In this document: positions 8,798 through 17,876 of the stretch, piece by piece
Layout of the letters: every line of letters begins with the position of its first letter
Numbering within the stretch: the stretch's first letter is position 1
Assembly (NCBI RefSeq): GCF_018271995.1
Contig: NZ_JAGUCO010000006.1
Location: 203,508 to 267,507, forward strand
Direction: 5' to 3'
DNA: 64,000 nucleotides
Source of the DNA: Carboxylicivirga linearis
Lineage (GTDB): Bacteria; Bacteroidota; Bacteroidia; Bacteroidales; Marinilabiliaceae
The notes under the pieces: model-generated
The model's input: only the letters and a program-made list of their open reading frames with translations
Told to the model about the DNA's origin: nothing
The model's database searches: none
Position numbers and translations under genes: made by a program

Positions 8798-9559
8798 ATG
8801 CTTCCAACATTCATCAACCCTTTAAACACCTCATTAAACACCTGGTTAATTACTCTTTTTTGTGCCTTTTTAATTGGCGTATCAAAAAGTGGATTGAAAG
8901 GAACTGCCATGGTCTCTATTCCTTTACTTGCCTACCTGTACGGAGGTAAAGCATCGGTAGGAATCATCCTGCCTTTTTTAATTATGGGCGATTTAATGGC
9001 ATTAACTTTTTACTTTAAAAGTGGAAAAATCAAATACATTATCAAACTGATTCCATGGGCTGTTGTGGGTATTTTAATTGCTGTTTATGTTGGAAATCAA
9101 ATCAACGATCAACAGTTTAAGTTAACCATTGCCATTGCTATTATTGTTTGTTTGGCACTATTGCTTTACAACGAAATTCGCAAAAAGAAAATCAACCTAA
9201 TTGACAATCGATTTTTTAGCGGATCTTTGGGTTTAGCCGGAGGTTTTGCCACTATGATGGGTAATGCTGCAGGACCTATTTTCAACCTGTATTTATTGTC
9301 AATGCGCTTACCCAAAGAAGCTTATATTGGAACGGGAGCATGGTTTTACCTGTTTTTGAATGTTTTTAAGGTTCCCTTTCATATCATTAGCTGGCAAACC
9401 ATCACCTTCAAAACTATCCAATTGAATTTCATAATGTTCCCCGCCTTATTATTGGGTGCATTTGTTGGCAAAAAAGTAGTTAGTTATATTCCGGAAAAGG
9501 AATATCGCTATCTGATTTACTCAGTTATATTATTATCAGCAATTTTATTGTTCTTCTGA
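8798..9559 (+). CDS. TauE/SafE family sulfite or organoacid exporter
   Basis: A 253-residue polytopic inner-membrane protein with about seven or eight hydrophobic segments. It shows the two-fold internal repeat of the TauE/SafE (DUF81) family: an N-terminal FLIGVSKSGLKGTAMVSIPLL and a matching GGFATMMGNAAGPIFNLYLLS in the second half. Family members export sulfite, taurine-derived sulfonates or other small anions; the neighbours do not fix the substrate. It has its own promoter. Confidence 0.85.
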   Translation: MLPTFINPLNTSLNTWLITLFCAFLIGVSKSGLKGTAMVSIPLLAYLYGGKASVGIILPFLIMGDLMALTFYFKSGKIKYIIKLIPWAVVGILIAVYVGNQINDQQFKLTIAIAIIVCLALLLYNEIRKKKINLIDNRFFSGSLGLAGGFATMMGNAAGPIFNLYLLSMRLPKEAYIGTGAWFYLFLNVFKVPFHIISWQTITFKTIQLNFIMFPALLLGAFVGKKVVSYIPEKEYRYLIYSVILLSAILLFF

Positions 9560-9669
9560 TAAAGCGTAGTAAAAATGCACTTTTCGTGTGTTTTATCATG
9601 TAATTTGTAAGCACTTTATTGTACCTTTAGCAAAAATAAAGGTTCACACTACTTAAAACCCTGTTAAAG

Positions 9670-10689
9670 ATGAATAATATTGATTGGGCAAATCTTTCAT
9701 TCAGCTACATGAAGGCTGATTATAATGTTAGATGTTATTACCGCGATGGTAAATGGGGCGAACTGGAAGTGCATTCTTCTGAGTACATCAATATTCATAT
9801 GGCTGCCACCGGACTACATTATGGTCAGGAAGCTTTTGAAGGACTGAAAGCCTTTAAAGGTCAGGATGGCAAAACGCGCCTGTTTCGTGTTGATGAAAAC
9901 GCCAAACGTATGTACAACTCGGCAATTGGCACCATGATGGCTGCCGTCCCCGAGAAACTATTTATCGATGCAGTGGTTAAGGCAGTTGAAATGAATAAGC
10001 GCTTTGTACCTCCTTACGAATCCGGAGCTTCATTATATGTTCGTCCGTTACTATTTGGTGCAGGACCCAAAATTGGTGTTTCTCCATCAGAGGAATATTT
10101 GTTTATGGTATTTGTTATGCCGGTTGGTCCTTACTTTAAAGAAGGATTTAAGCCTACCGATATGATGATTACACGCAAATATGATCGTGCTGCTCCGCTT
10201 GGAACCGGTAATATTAAGGTGGGTGGTAATTATGCAGCCAGCCTACGTGCCGGCGACGAAGCACATGCAAAAGGTTATTCTTCAGTTTTGTTTTTAGATA
10301 GCAAAGAAAAGAAGTACATCGACGAATGTGGTCCGGCTAATTTCTTTGGCATTAAAAACAACACCTATGTAACGCCTGAATCTAAGTCCATTTTACCTTC
10401 TATTACTAATATGAGTCTGATTCAATTAGCTAAAGACATGGGCTTAGAGGTAGAACGCCGTCCGGTACCATTAGAAGAATTATCTACTTTTGAGGAAGCC
10501 GGTGCCTGTGGTACAGCAGCCGTAATCAGTCCAATTGCTAAAATTGATGATATTGACGAAGGTCGTTCTTATATTTTTAGTGCCGACGGAAAACCAGGAG
10601 AAACATCAGTTAAACTCTACAATAAATTAAGAGGAATACAATATGGTGATGAGCCTGACACACACGGTTGGGTAACTGTTATAGATTAA
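9670..10689 (+). CDS. ilvE: branched-chain amino acid aminotransferase IlvE
   Basis: PLP enzyme (fold type IV) of the last step of Leu, Ile and Val synthesis. The 339-residue protein belongs to the longer, eukaryote-like BCAT group. It has LHYGQEAFEGLKAF near 49-62, RPLLFGAGP near 125-132, the PLP lysine in GTGNIKVGGNYAAS (Lys183) and the phosphate-binding DECGPANFFGI. It is followed by a strong terminator and stands alone, with no other ilv genes nearby. Confidence 0.95.
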   Translation: MNNIDWANLSFSYMKADYNVRCYYRDGKWGELEVHSSEYINIHMAATGLHYGQEAFEGLKAFKGQDGKTRLFRVDENAKRMYNSAIGTMMAAVPEKLFIDAVVKAVEMNKRFVPPYESGASLYVRPLLFGAGPKIGVSPSEEYLFMVFVMPVGPYFKEGFKPTDMMITRKYDRAAPLGTGNIKVGGNYAASLRAGDEAHAKGYSSVLFLDSKEKKYIDECGPANFFGIKNNTYVTPESKSILPSITNMSLIQLAKDMGLEVERRPVPLEELSTFEEAGACGTAAVISPIAKIDDIDEGRSYIFSADGKPGETSVKLYNKLRGIQYGDEPDTHGWVTVID

Positions 10690-10709
10690 ATTACCAAAGT
10701 TTATATTTC

Positions 10710-10756
10710 AAATCCTGTAAGAAATTTCTTGCAGGATTTTTTATTGCTTTTTTTAA
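10710..10756 (+). terminator. rho-independent terminator after ilvE
   Basis: A long near-perfect inverted repeat around AAATCCTG...CAGGATTT with an AAGAAATTTCTT core, followed by TTTTTATTGCTTTTTTT. Confidence 0.88.
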
Positions 10757-10840
10757 GAGAACACCCCTTAAGCACCCTCCTATTCTTCTTTTACTTTGAT
10801 ATACAGACTCATTTATTTACCCTTTTGATGGTATTTGTCT

Positions 10841-10848
10841 TATATTTG
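10841..10848 (+). promoter_or_regulatory. -7 promoter element for the DAHP synthase gene
   Basis: TATATTTG, an exact TAnnTTTG match, 31 bp before the ATG at 10880. Confidence 0.65.
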
Positions 10849-10879
10849 CCCACCTAAGCAAAACTACCATAATTAAACA

Positions 10880-11944
10880 ATGACCGATTTAAGAATTGAA
10901 AACGTCAACATCATTGCCGAACAACCAATCATCAAACCAAATGATTTAAAGGCTTTGTTTCCGTTGACCGACAAGAGTATTGAAACTGTTGAAAAGGGTC
11001 AGCAGACAGTGAAGAACATCCTGCAAAAAACAGATAAACGACTTCTGGTTGTTGTTGGTCCGTGTTCTATCCACAACATTGAATCTGCTAAAGAATATGC
11101 CCGAAAATTAAAGGCATTATCCGATGAATTAAGTGATTCTCTCTATTTGGTGATGCGGGTTTATTTCGAAAAACCCAGAACCACAGTAGGATGGCAAGGA
11201 TTAATTAATGATCCTTATTTGAACGATAGTTACGCCATTGAAGATGGATTAAAAATGGCTCGCGAGCTATTAAGCTATGTAGCCGAAATAGGATTGCCTG
11301 CTGCAGGTGAAGCTCTGGACTTAATCACACCTCAGTACATGCAGGATTTATTCTCATGGACAGCCATTGGAGCTCGTACAACCGAATCGCAAACACACCG
11401 TAATATGGCCAGTGGATTAACATCGGTTGTTGGCTTTAAAAACGGAACCAATGGTGATATAAAAATAGCCATCAATGCACGTATGTCGGCTGCTGCTCCA
11501 CATAACTTTGTTAGTGTGGATCCGGAAGGAAATGTTGCTGTGGTTAAAACAGCTGGTAATCCAAATTCGCATATCATCCTAAGAGGTGGTAAAGAGCCCA
11601 ATTATTCAGCTGAATACGTTAGGAAATACGAGCTCCACCTAGAAAAAGAAGGTTTAGAGCCACGCTTAATGATTGATTGTAGTCATGCTAACAGTCATAA
11701 AAAAGCAAGCAACCAACAATTGGTTTGCGACGATATTGCGCAACAGATAAAAGACGGTAACAAATCTATTATTGGCTTAATGGTGGAAAGCAACCTTAAA
11801 TTCGGTAAACAAAGCATTCCGGCTGACTTAAAGCAATTGGAATATGGTGTTTCAATTACTGACGAATGTATTGGTTGGGATCAAACAGAAACCATGCTAC
11901 GAAAACTACGTGATGATGTAAAAGACATTCTAACTAGCAGATAA
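10880..11944 (+). CDS. aroG: 3-deoxy-7-phosphoheptulonate synthase (type I alpha)
   Basis: First enzyme of the shikimate pathway, condensing phosphoenolpyruvate with erythrose 4-phosphate. The 354-residue protein has the AroF/G/H architecture: LLVVVGPCSIHN, YFEKPRTTVGWQGLINDP, GARTTESQTHRNMASGL, GFKNGTNGDIKIAINA and LMIDCSHANSHK, the last carrying metal and substrate residues. An N-terminal ~40-residue extension, typical of feedback-regulated alpha enzymes, is present. The aroG/F/H paralogues cannot be told apart here, so the symbol is by similarity. It converges on a lipoprotein gene with a 4-bp gap and no clear terminator. Confidence 0.93.
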   Translation: MTDLRIENVNIIAEQPIIKPNDLKALFPLTDKSIETVEKGQQTVKNILQKTDKRLLVVVGPCSIHNIESAKEYARKLKALSDELSDSLYLVMRVYFEKPRTTVGWQGLINDPYLNDSYAIEDGLKMARELLSYVAEIGLPAAGEALDLITPQYMQDLFSWTAIGARTTESQTHRNMASGLTSVVGFKNGTNGDIKIAINARMSAAAPHNFVSVDPEGNVAVVKTAGNPNSHIILRGGKEPNYSAEYVRKYELHLEKEGLEPRLMIDCSHANSHKKASNQQLVCDDIAQQIKDGNKSIIGLMVESNLKFGKQSIPADLKQLEYGVSITDECIGWDQTETMLRKLRDDVKDILTSR

Positions 11945-11948
11945 AGCA

Positions 11949-12566
11949 TTATTGAATTGGACCAACCGTTACTGTACCTGTTGAGTTATTTGTAATGGTT
12001 GGTTCTCCTTTATATTGAACATCAAACACGCCCGTGCAATTCAATATCAATTGCTCAATTGACCAAACTTTTGCCGTTCCCTCACCAACCCAATTTAAAA
12101 CAAACCCATTTACAGGCAAGTCTAGCGAATTTAAGTTAGCTGAACCGGTAATATTTATAGCTACATATTCCTGCAACTCCCCTTTCAGTTCTATTTCTGC
12201 TAATCCAACAAACGAAAGAGCATTTAAATGACCAGGTATTTTAATTTCTGCAGTAAGATCTTCTGTAGGTCTGATATCTATATCATTCGGGAATGATAAA
12301 TCTAAAGTTCCATTCTCGACTTTAACACTCAGTAAATCCATAATATTTTCCTGACCACTAACCTGCACTAACTGCTCCTGCCCTGTTGATATTCGTATGT
12401 CAGTAAATGATAATGCAGAGACTCCCGAAAACGATTCAACATCAAACGTTTTCGTAATCACTTCACCTTCTCCAACAACTATATGAGAATCAGACACACA
12501 ATCACATTCTTTTGAATTACATGAAACAAAAAAGCAGACCAACACTATAATTCCTATTACTTTCAT
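11949..12566 (-). CDS. DUF2807 head-GIN-domain lipoprotein
   Basis: A 205-residue lipoprotein: MKVIGIIVLVCFFVSC is a signal peptide ending in a lipobox. The rest is the beta-helical head GIN domain: GVSALSFTDIRISTGQ, IKIPGHLNALSFVGLAEIEL, NITGSANLNSLDL. These proteins sit on the cell surface or in the periplasm of Bacteroidota; the adhesin label comes from homology, not function. ATG 12566 is preferred over an in-frame ATG at 12638, which would put 24 residues before the signal peptide. It is divergent from the dipeptidase gene. Confidence 0.8.
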   Translation of the reverse strand: MKVIGIIVLVCFFVSCNSKECDCVSDSHIVVGEGEVITKTFDVESFSGVSALSFTDIRISTGQEQLVQVSGQENIMDLLSVKVENGTLDLSFPNDIDIRPTEDLTAEIKIPGHLNALSFVGLAEIELKGELQEYVAINITGSANLNSLDLPVNGFVLNWVGEGTAKVWSIEQLILNCTGVFDVQYKGEPTITNNSTGTVTVGPIQ

Positions 12567-12642
12567 ATACAATACACTTAAATTGAAAGTGTTAAAAAAA
12601 ATCAAAACACAACCGAAATTACTGATTTTGAATTTCAAATTG

Positions 12643-12650
12643 TACTTTCG
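12643..12650 (+). promoter_or_regulatory. -7-like promoter element for the dipeptidase gene
   Basis: TACTTTCG, one base from TAnnTTTG, 17 bp before ATG 12667. It supports that start over an in-frame ATG at 12583. Confidence 0.45.
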
Positions 12651-12666
12651 AACAAACTTAAACTAT

Positions 12667-13878
12667 ATGAATCTGAAAAACAACATCTTTTTTGCTGTTA
12701 CACTTGCCTTATTATTTACTTCAGGTAAACCTGTAGGTAAAAAATCATTAACCATTCACAATAAAGCTATTACTATTGACACACATTGTGATACTCCAAT
12801 GAAATTTGTCAACAAAGGCTTTGACATAGGAAAAGAACACGAAGCTCCTAACAGCCGGGTAGATATACCCAGAATGGAAAGTGGTGGATTAGACGCCATC
12901 TTCTTTGCCATCTTTACCAGTCAACGTCCTCGAACCAGCGAAAACTACGAAAAGGCATACAATTTGGCCAATCAAATGATTGACTCAACTTACGCAGCCA
13001 TAAAAAACTATCCAAATCAGGTAGAATTAGCCACTAACAGTAAAGATGTAACCCAAATATCAAAGAAAGGAAAAAGAGCCATTTATTTAGGCATGGAAAA
13101 TGGTTTTCCTTTGGAGAAGAATATCGATAGAGTTGAAGAGTTTTACAACAAAGGCGTAAGGTATATCACCTTATCACATTCAAGTAATAATGATATCTGT
13201 GATTCATCAACCGATAAAAATGGTCCGGAACATAATGGCCTAAGTGATTTTGGAATAGATGTGGTGAACGAAATGAATAGATTAGGTATGATAATTGATA
13301 TTTCACACGTTTCTGATAAATCGTTTTTTGACGTGATGAAAGTTTCAAAAACACCTGTTATTGCTTCGCATTCTTCCGTGCGATCTATATGTAATCATCC
13401 TCGCAACATGAGCGATAAGATGATAAAAAAACTGGCCGAAAAAGGTGGAGTTATTCAAATTTGCATATTAGGTGCCTACATTGAAGAGGAAGATACAACC
13501 AGCATTAATTACATCAAACACGAAGAGTTACGAAAGAAATACAATAACTTCAATTATAAGAATGAAGAGGAACGCAAAGCTGCCTGGAGAGAATGGGATC
13601 GAATAGATAAAGACTACCCTCCTGTTTTACCCAATATTGCGAAGGCTGTGGATCACATTGATTATGTAGTGAATCTGGTAGGCATTGACCATGTGGGCAT
13701 AGGATCTGACTTTGATGGTGGCGGTGGTCTATCCGACTGCCAGGATGTTGGAGATTTTCCAAAGATTACCGATGAATTATTAAACAGAGGATATTCTAAA
13801 GAGGATATTTATAAAATATGGGGCGGTAATTTTCTTAGAGTCTTTAAAGAAGTAGAAGATTTTGCTTTAAAAAATTAA
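12667..13878 (+). CDS. membrane dipeptidase (peptidase M19)
   Basis: A zinc dipeptidase of the renal dipeptidase family, 403 residues with an N-terminal signal peptide (NIFFAVTLALLFTSG), so probably periplasmic. The binuclear zinc ligands are visible: DTHCDTP, the glutamate in LGMENGFPLE, ISHVSDKSF, ASHSSVRSICNHPRN, and the closing GIGSDFDGGGG. Family members cut dipeptides, including D-amino-acid-containing ones from peptidoglycan. It uses ATG 12667, after the promoter, and ends in a strong terminator. Confidence 0.92.
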   Translation: MNLKNNIFFAVTLALLFTSGKPVGKKSLTIHNKAITIDTHCDTPMKFVNKGFDIGKEHEAPNSRVDIPRMESGGLDAIFFAIFTSQRPRTSENYEKAYNLANQMIDSTYAAIKNYPNQVELATNSKDVTQISKKGKRAIYLGMENGFPLEKNIDRVEEFYNKGVRYITLSHSSNNDICDSSTDKNGPEHNGLSDFGIDVVNEMNRLGMIIDISHVSDKSFFDVMKVSKTPVIASHSSVRSICNHPRNMSDKMIKKLAEKGGVIQICILGAYIEEEDTTSINYIKHEELRKKYNNFNYKNEEERKAAWREWDRIDKDYPPVLPNIAKAVDHIDYVVNLVGIDHVGIGSDFDGGGGLSDCQDVGDFPKITDELLNRGYSKEDIYKIWGGNFLRVFKEVEDFALKN

Positions 13879-13897
13879 ATTTAAATAGTTTAATATC

Positions 13898-13928
13898 AAG
13901 CCAGTTGACTTTTCAACTGGCTTTTTTT
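13898..13928 (+). terminator. rho-independent terminator after the M19 peptidase
   Basis: A perfect eleven-pair stem AAGCCAGTTGA/TCAACTGGCTT with a CTTT loop, followed by a run of T. Confidence 0.92.
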
Positions 13929-14085
13929 GTCACTACAAATTAAAAAAATAACCCTCACTCCTGAATATTTTACTTTTTTGGTCTGAAAATTGCATGTTAA
14001 ATATTATTGCAAATTAACAATTTGTATTAACACACATTCAATAATTTGAATCGACAATTTCCTTACAACCCCCTTAACCAAGAAA

Positions 14086-14116
14086 GGCAGCAAGCTATCA
14101 TTGCCTGCTGTCTTTT
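14086..14116 (+). repeat. hairpin repeat copy 1, upstream of the lipoprotein gene
   Basis: An imperfect stem (GGCAGCAAGC ... GCCTGCTGTC) followed by TTTT. The 31 bases match 27 of 31 in a second copy at 14990-15020, on the other side of the lipoprotein gene. It looks like a terminator, yet no gene is visible in 13930-14085. It could end a short leader RNA or be left over from a duplication. Confidence 0.6.
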
Positions 14117-14186
14117 GCTTTTGTAAATGTTGCTTTTGATAATTTTAACTTAAATAATAAACCTAATTACACAAACCTCACTTATT

Positions 14187-14912
14187 ATGAAACAGATAAT
14201 TTTTAGTCTAATCTCTATCCTATTTTTTAGTTCTTGCGCGGTTCATTCCGGAATAATTACCGGTAATGCATCAATTAATGATTCTAATTTCAGGATAGTA
14301 GGATTAGCTGTTGGACAAGCCTCAACAAAACAAATATTTGGTATTGGCGGATTAAAAAAAGATGCCTTAACCTTAGAAGCCAAACGAAACCTTTATAAGA
14401 ATTACCCATTGCAACAAGGACAAGCCTTAGCTAATGTTACAGTTGATTATAAGAGGTCGTTTTTCCCTGTTATTTGTAAAACCGAAGCTATTGTATCTGC
14501 AGAAATTGTTGATTTTAATAGCACAAACAATAACAGCAACTCAAAACCACTAAACGACTGTATTTCACTTGGTAACAAACCGATTATATTTCTTCATAAG
14601 GATGATCTATTACAGGCTAAAATATTAAGTCAATCTTCAAATAAAAAAACACTTCTGTTTGAAAATCAAAATGGTAATTACAAAATAAAGAAGATTAAAA
14701 ACAATAAGATATATCATTCATCAAGCTATTCGAGTGAATTTAAATTAAATGACGAAGTTCTATTTCAGAAAAGCAATAAAAAGCAGATTGGTAATATAAT
14801 TGCGACTAATAAAAAAGGTGTTATCATTGAGTATAACAAAACAATGTCTCAAAAAGCTTTCTACGAATGCACATACATCAATTTAATCTTGGCCAAAAGC
14901 CAACACTATTAA
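14187..14912 (+). CDS. DUF6567-like lipoprotein
   Basis: A 241-residue lipoprotein (signal peptide with lipobox FFSSC). Residues ~30-115 carry a conserved-looking block: VVGLAVGQAS-like strand, IFGIGGLKKDAL, a LYKNYPLQQGQALANVTVDYK core and a PVICKTEAIVSAEIVDF strand. This matches a Bacteroidota lipoprotein family I recall as DUF6567. The remaining ~120 residues are lysine- and asparagine-rich with two short SH3-like repeats (LLQAKILSQSSNKKTLLF; EVLFQKSNKKQIGNIIATN). The function is unknown. It lies between two copies of a terminator-like hairpin. Confidence 0.65.
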   Translation: MKQIIFSLISILFFSSCAVHSGIITGNASINDSNFRIVGLAVGQASTKQIFGIGGLKKDALTLEAKRNLYKNYPLQQGQALANVTVDYKRSFFPVICKTEAIVSAEIVDFNSTNNNSNSKPLNDCISLGNKPIIFLHKDDLLQAKILSQSSNKKTLLFENQNGNYKIKKIKNNKIYHSSSYSSEFKLNDEVLFQKSNKKQIGNIIATNKKGVIIEYNKTMSQKAFYECTYINLILAKSQHY

Positions 14913-14989
14913 ATTTTGGATTAGGAAAATTCATTTTTAATGCAATGGCAATTCATCAGTAAGTTTGCAACAACTATAGATACAAAAAA

Positions 14990-15020
14990 GACAGCAGGCG
15001 ATCATTACCTGCTGTCTTTT
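14990..15020. terminator. bidirectional terminator, hairpin repeat copy 2
   Basis: A perfect ten-pair stem AGACAGCAGG/CCTGCTGTCT, with A-rich sequence before it and T-rich after it. It can stop the lipoprotein transcript (plus) and the chemoreceptor transcript (minus). It is the second copy of the hairpin at 14086-14116. Confidence 0.8.
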
Positions 15021-15042
15021 TTATTTTATAGAAGGTTAGTTT

Positions 15043-16941
15043 TTACTTAAAGAACGACACCGCTGTTTTTAATTTAGCTGCCAGTTGTGTTAATTGCTCT
15101 GCACTGTCAGAAAACACATTGGCTGTGGCAGAGTTTTGCTGCGTAACCTCATTGAGTTCCTGAATAGCTTTATTTACTTGCTCAGCCCCACTTTTTTGCT
15201 CAAAGCTGGATGCTGTAATTTCCTGAACTAACATTGATGTATTTTCAATATCCGGAATGATAGCCTCTAACTCTTTTCCTGATTTTTCAGTAATATCAAC
15301 ACCATTACTTGTTAATTCCATTATTTCATTAGCCGCCTTTTGCGATCTCTCAGCCAATTTCTTAACTTCCGTTGCAACTACTGAAAAACCTTTACCTTGC
15401 TCGCCTGCCCGAGCCGCTTCCACTGCTGCATTTAAAGCAAGTATATTTGTTTGCTTCGCAATTTCCTCAATGATATTAATCTTCTCAGAAATAATATGCA
15501 TTGCCTCACCAGCTTTCAATGTAGATTCAAATCCGGCTTTCATACCGGCTGCTGCTTTTTCAGCAATTTTCTTTGTTTCCTCCGAGTTTTCGCTATTTTG
15601 CTGAATGGTTGCTACCATTTCTTCCATCGATGAAGATATCTCTTCGGAAGATGCAGCCTGATTGGAAGCCCCGGCAGACAGTTGAGTTGAGGAAGAGGTT
15701 AACTCATTACTCGAATCTTCAATTTCATTAGTACTCTCTACTATACTATGAAGAATTTTTTTCAAATTACCAGCCATATCAATTAAGGCCAATTGTAAGT
15801 CTCCAATCTCATCATCCTTAATTTCATCTTTTGACTTAGCAACATCTAACTCACCATTTGCCAAACTTCGTGCTATAGAAACGCTGTTTTTAATCGGCTT
15901 AACAATTACATTTGCCATCCAGTAAACAACAACATATAAAAGCCCTAAACCAAGTACACCTATTAAAAGACTATAGTAAAGAATTTCATTGGCCTTAGAC
16001 ATAATTACATCAAGTGGTACTTCAATTCCTATTGTCCATGCTTTATCTACCCCACCTAACTTCACAGGCGACATAGATACAAAATAGTCTTTTCCGGCAC
16101 CTTCATCGTAATATTTGAAATCAACATTTTCTAACTGATGAGTGCTATTGATTGCTTGTCGGAAAGAGGCAGTATCTTCCTTCATAACATCAAACAACAT
16201 TTCTCCAATCCATTCTTTGTGAGTATGCCCTACAATTCTGGTATCGTTAGATAGAAAGAAAGATTTTGAACCATCAAACAAATTAATGTCCGAAACAATT
16301 TTCTCCATATCAGTTAAACCAATATCAACACCTACCAAACCAATAAATTCGCCATTCTTTTGAATTGGAGCCGCTATGGTAGTCATTAAAATACCAGCTA
16401 ATTCAGGTGTAACCTGATCGTAGTAAGGATCCCAAAGTTCTAATTGATTTCTTTCTCTTGATTGATAATACTGACTGGTTAGAATTTCATTGTTTACATC
16501 CACCCGCTCTTTTGAAATGGTTATTTCATCATTCAAACGAAAATTAACTACCCTGTCTCTACCATTTCGCATATTGTAACCTTCCTCGGTTGCATTTAAT
16601 TCCCATGCCTGCCAGGTTGATAGATAATTTGGATTGTTTTTTAGCCAACCTAATAACATTTCATCTAATACATACGAACGATAATTCTCATCAAACTGCT
16701 CATATTGCTCATAAACATCCCGAATTGTTATTGTTGCCTCTAATACCTGATTCAAATCACTTTGTATCATATTTCGGTATTCTGAAACTCTGGCATTAAT
16801 AATCTCTTCAGAATCCTGCATAGCTTTTGCTCTAAGGTTTACACTTATATATACTAAGGTAAAACCGTAGATAAAAGTAAACGAAACCAAGGTGTACAAC
16901 AATAGCCTTGATTTAAGAGTAAATCGATATCTTCTTCCCAC
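15043..16941 (-). CDS. methyl-accepting chemotaxis protein with periplasmic dCache-type sensor
   Basis: A 632-residue transmembrane chemoreceptor. TM1 is near residues 12-35; residues ~37-315 are a periplasmic double-Cache-like sensor ([42 protein letters not shown]). TM2 is near 318-345, followed by a HAMP domain and the signalling coiled coil with the conserved tip [20 protein letters not shown] and [20 protein letters not shown]. There is no C-terminal pentapeptide tether for CheR/CheB. Cache sensors bind small metabolites; the ligand is unknown. No che, flagellar or gliding genes are in the window, so this is an orphan receptor. Confidence 0.93.
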   Translation of the reverse strand: MGRRYRFTLKSRLLLYTLVSFTFIYGFTLVYISVNLRAKAMQDSEEIINARVSEYRNMIQSDLNQVLEATITIRDVYEQYEQFDENYRSYVLDEMLLGWLKNNPNYLSTWQAWELNATEEGYNMRNGRDRVVNFRLNDEITISKERVDVNNEILTSQYYQSRERNQLELWDPYYDQVTPELAGILMTTIAAPIQKNGEFIGLVGVDIGLTDMEKIVSDINLFDGSKSFFLSNDTRIVGHTHKEWIGEMLFDVMKEDTASFRQAINSTHQLENVDFKYYDEGAGKDYFVSMSPVKLGGVDKAWTIGIEVPLDVIMSKANEILYYSLLIGVLGLGLLYVVVYWMANVIVKPIKNSVSIARSLANGELDVAKSKDEIKDDEIGDLQLALIDMAGNLKKILHSIVESTNEIEDSSNELTSSSTQLSAGASNQAASSEEISSSMEEMVATIQQNSENSEETKKIAEKAAAGMKAGFESTLKAGEAMHIISEKINIIEEIAKQTNILALNAAVEAARAGEQGKGFSVVATEVKKLAERSQKAANEIMELTSNGVDITEKSGKELEAIIPDIENTSMLVQEITASSFEQKSGAEQVNKAIQELNEVTQQNSATANVFSDSAEQLTQLAAKLKTAVSFFK

Positions 16942-17104
16942 AATAATATGTTTTTGGTTGTTTTTAGGATGTGTCTCGACGACAGTGTGAAATAACTACT
17001 TTTTTTTAACCCAACCATAAACTTTTTGCCACTTTTAGACGAAATGACCAAAATCATACTTGAAGTTGTATAATTTTAATGCATTTTTTTAGATTACACC
17101 CCAT

Positions 17105-17132
17105 AAAAAAAGGCCAACTCACGTCGACCTTT
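17105..17132 (-). terminator. terminator after the YceI gene
   Basis: A ten-pair stem AAAGGCCAAC/GTCGACCTTT with G-T pairs and a four-base loop. On the minus strand it runs into a run of T (AAAAAAA on the plus strand). It lies 26 bp past the YceI stop. Confidence 0.8.
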
Positions 17133-17157
17133 AGTTTTATAATATTATGTAAATATT

Positions 17158-17721
17158 TTATTTTGTTACCACCTTAAATGTAAGAGTAAAGTCATCGTAA
17201 ATCATTTTATCACCCAAATCATCAAAAAACTTGCCTGAACCATAACGTACATCGTACTTAGTACGATCAACTGTCATTGATCCTTTATAAACACCATCCG
17301 ACTTTGTCACATGAAATTCAATGGGGTGCGTTTTACCCTTAATAGTTAATTTACCATTAACATGATAACCATCTCCCATTGATTTTACCGATGTTAATGC
17401 TAGTTTACTGGTTGGATAAGTAGAAACACTAAAAAAATCATCCGATTTTAAATGACCAATTAACTTTTGTTTATATTCATCACTCTCTATATCCAAATTC
17501 GTAATTGATGTCATATCTACCACAAATTCACCTCCGGTAAGCTTATCTCCTTCGAACTCTAAAACTCCCGATTGGAACAGAATATTACCATTATGCTCTC
17601 CGGTAACTTTTTTGGCATCCCATTCTATTTCACTCTTCTTAATATCTACTTTTTTGCTCTGAGCATTAGCTATAGTTCCAACCAAAAGAACCAAAACAGC
17701 TAGCATTGATGTAATTTTCAT
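17158..17721 (-). CDS. YceI-family periplasmic lipid-binding-like protein
   Basis: A 187-residue secreted protein (MKITSMLAVLVLLVGTIANAQ is a signal peptide) followed by one YceI-like domain, a lipocalin-type beta-barrel. Key strands are KKSEIEWDAKKVTGEHNG, GGEFVVDMTSITNLDI, GHLKSDDFFSVSTYPTS, VNGKLTIKGKTHPIEFHV and MTVDRTKYDVRYGSG. Homologues bind isoprenoid chains such as polyprenyl quinone precursors, but the cellular role is unclear. ATG 17721 is preferred over an in-frame ATG at 17748, which would precede the signal peptide by nine residues. Confidence 0.9.
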   Translation of the reverse strand: MKITSMLAVLVLLVGTIANAQSKKVDIKKSEIEWDAKKVTGEHNGNILFQSGVLEFEGDKLTGGEFVVDMTSITNLDIESDEYKQKLIGHLKSDDFFSVSTYPTSKLALTSVKSMGDGYHVNGKLTIKGKTHPIEFHVTKSDGVYKGSMTVDRTKYDVRYGSGKFFDDLGDKMIYDDFTLTFKVVTK

Positions 17722-17850
17722 AGTCGTTTTTTTAATAGTTACACTCATTTAAAACACAACTATCAACAAAAGTGTTCATTTTAAAACTGTTATACATATG
17801 TTAATTCCATGGCTATATTTTAATGATTACTACTATTATTGATAGTTTTC

Positions 17851-17858
17851 TATCTTTA
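17851..17858 (+). promoter_or_regulatory. -7-like promoter element for polA
   Basis: TATCTTTA, one base from TAnnTTTG, 19 bp before ATG 17877. It lies inside the N-terminal extension that an upstream ATG at 17823 would give, so it favours the later start. Confidence 0.4.
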
Positions 17859-17876
17859 GAAAAAATTAATTTGACT

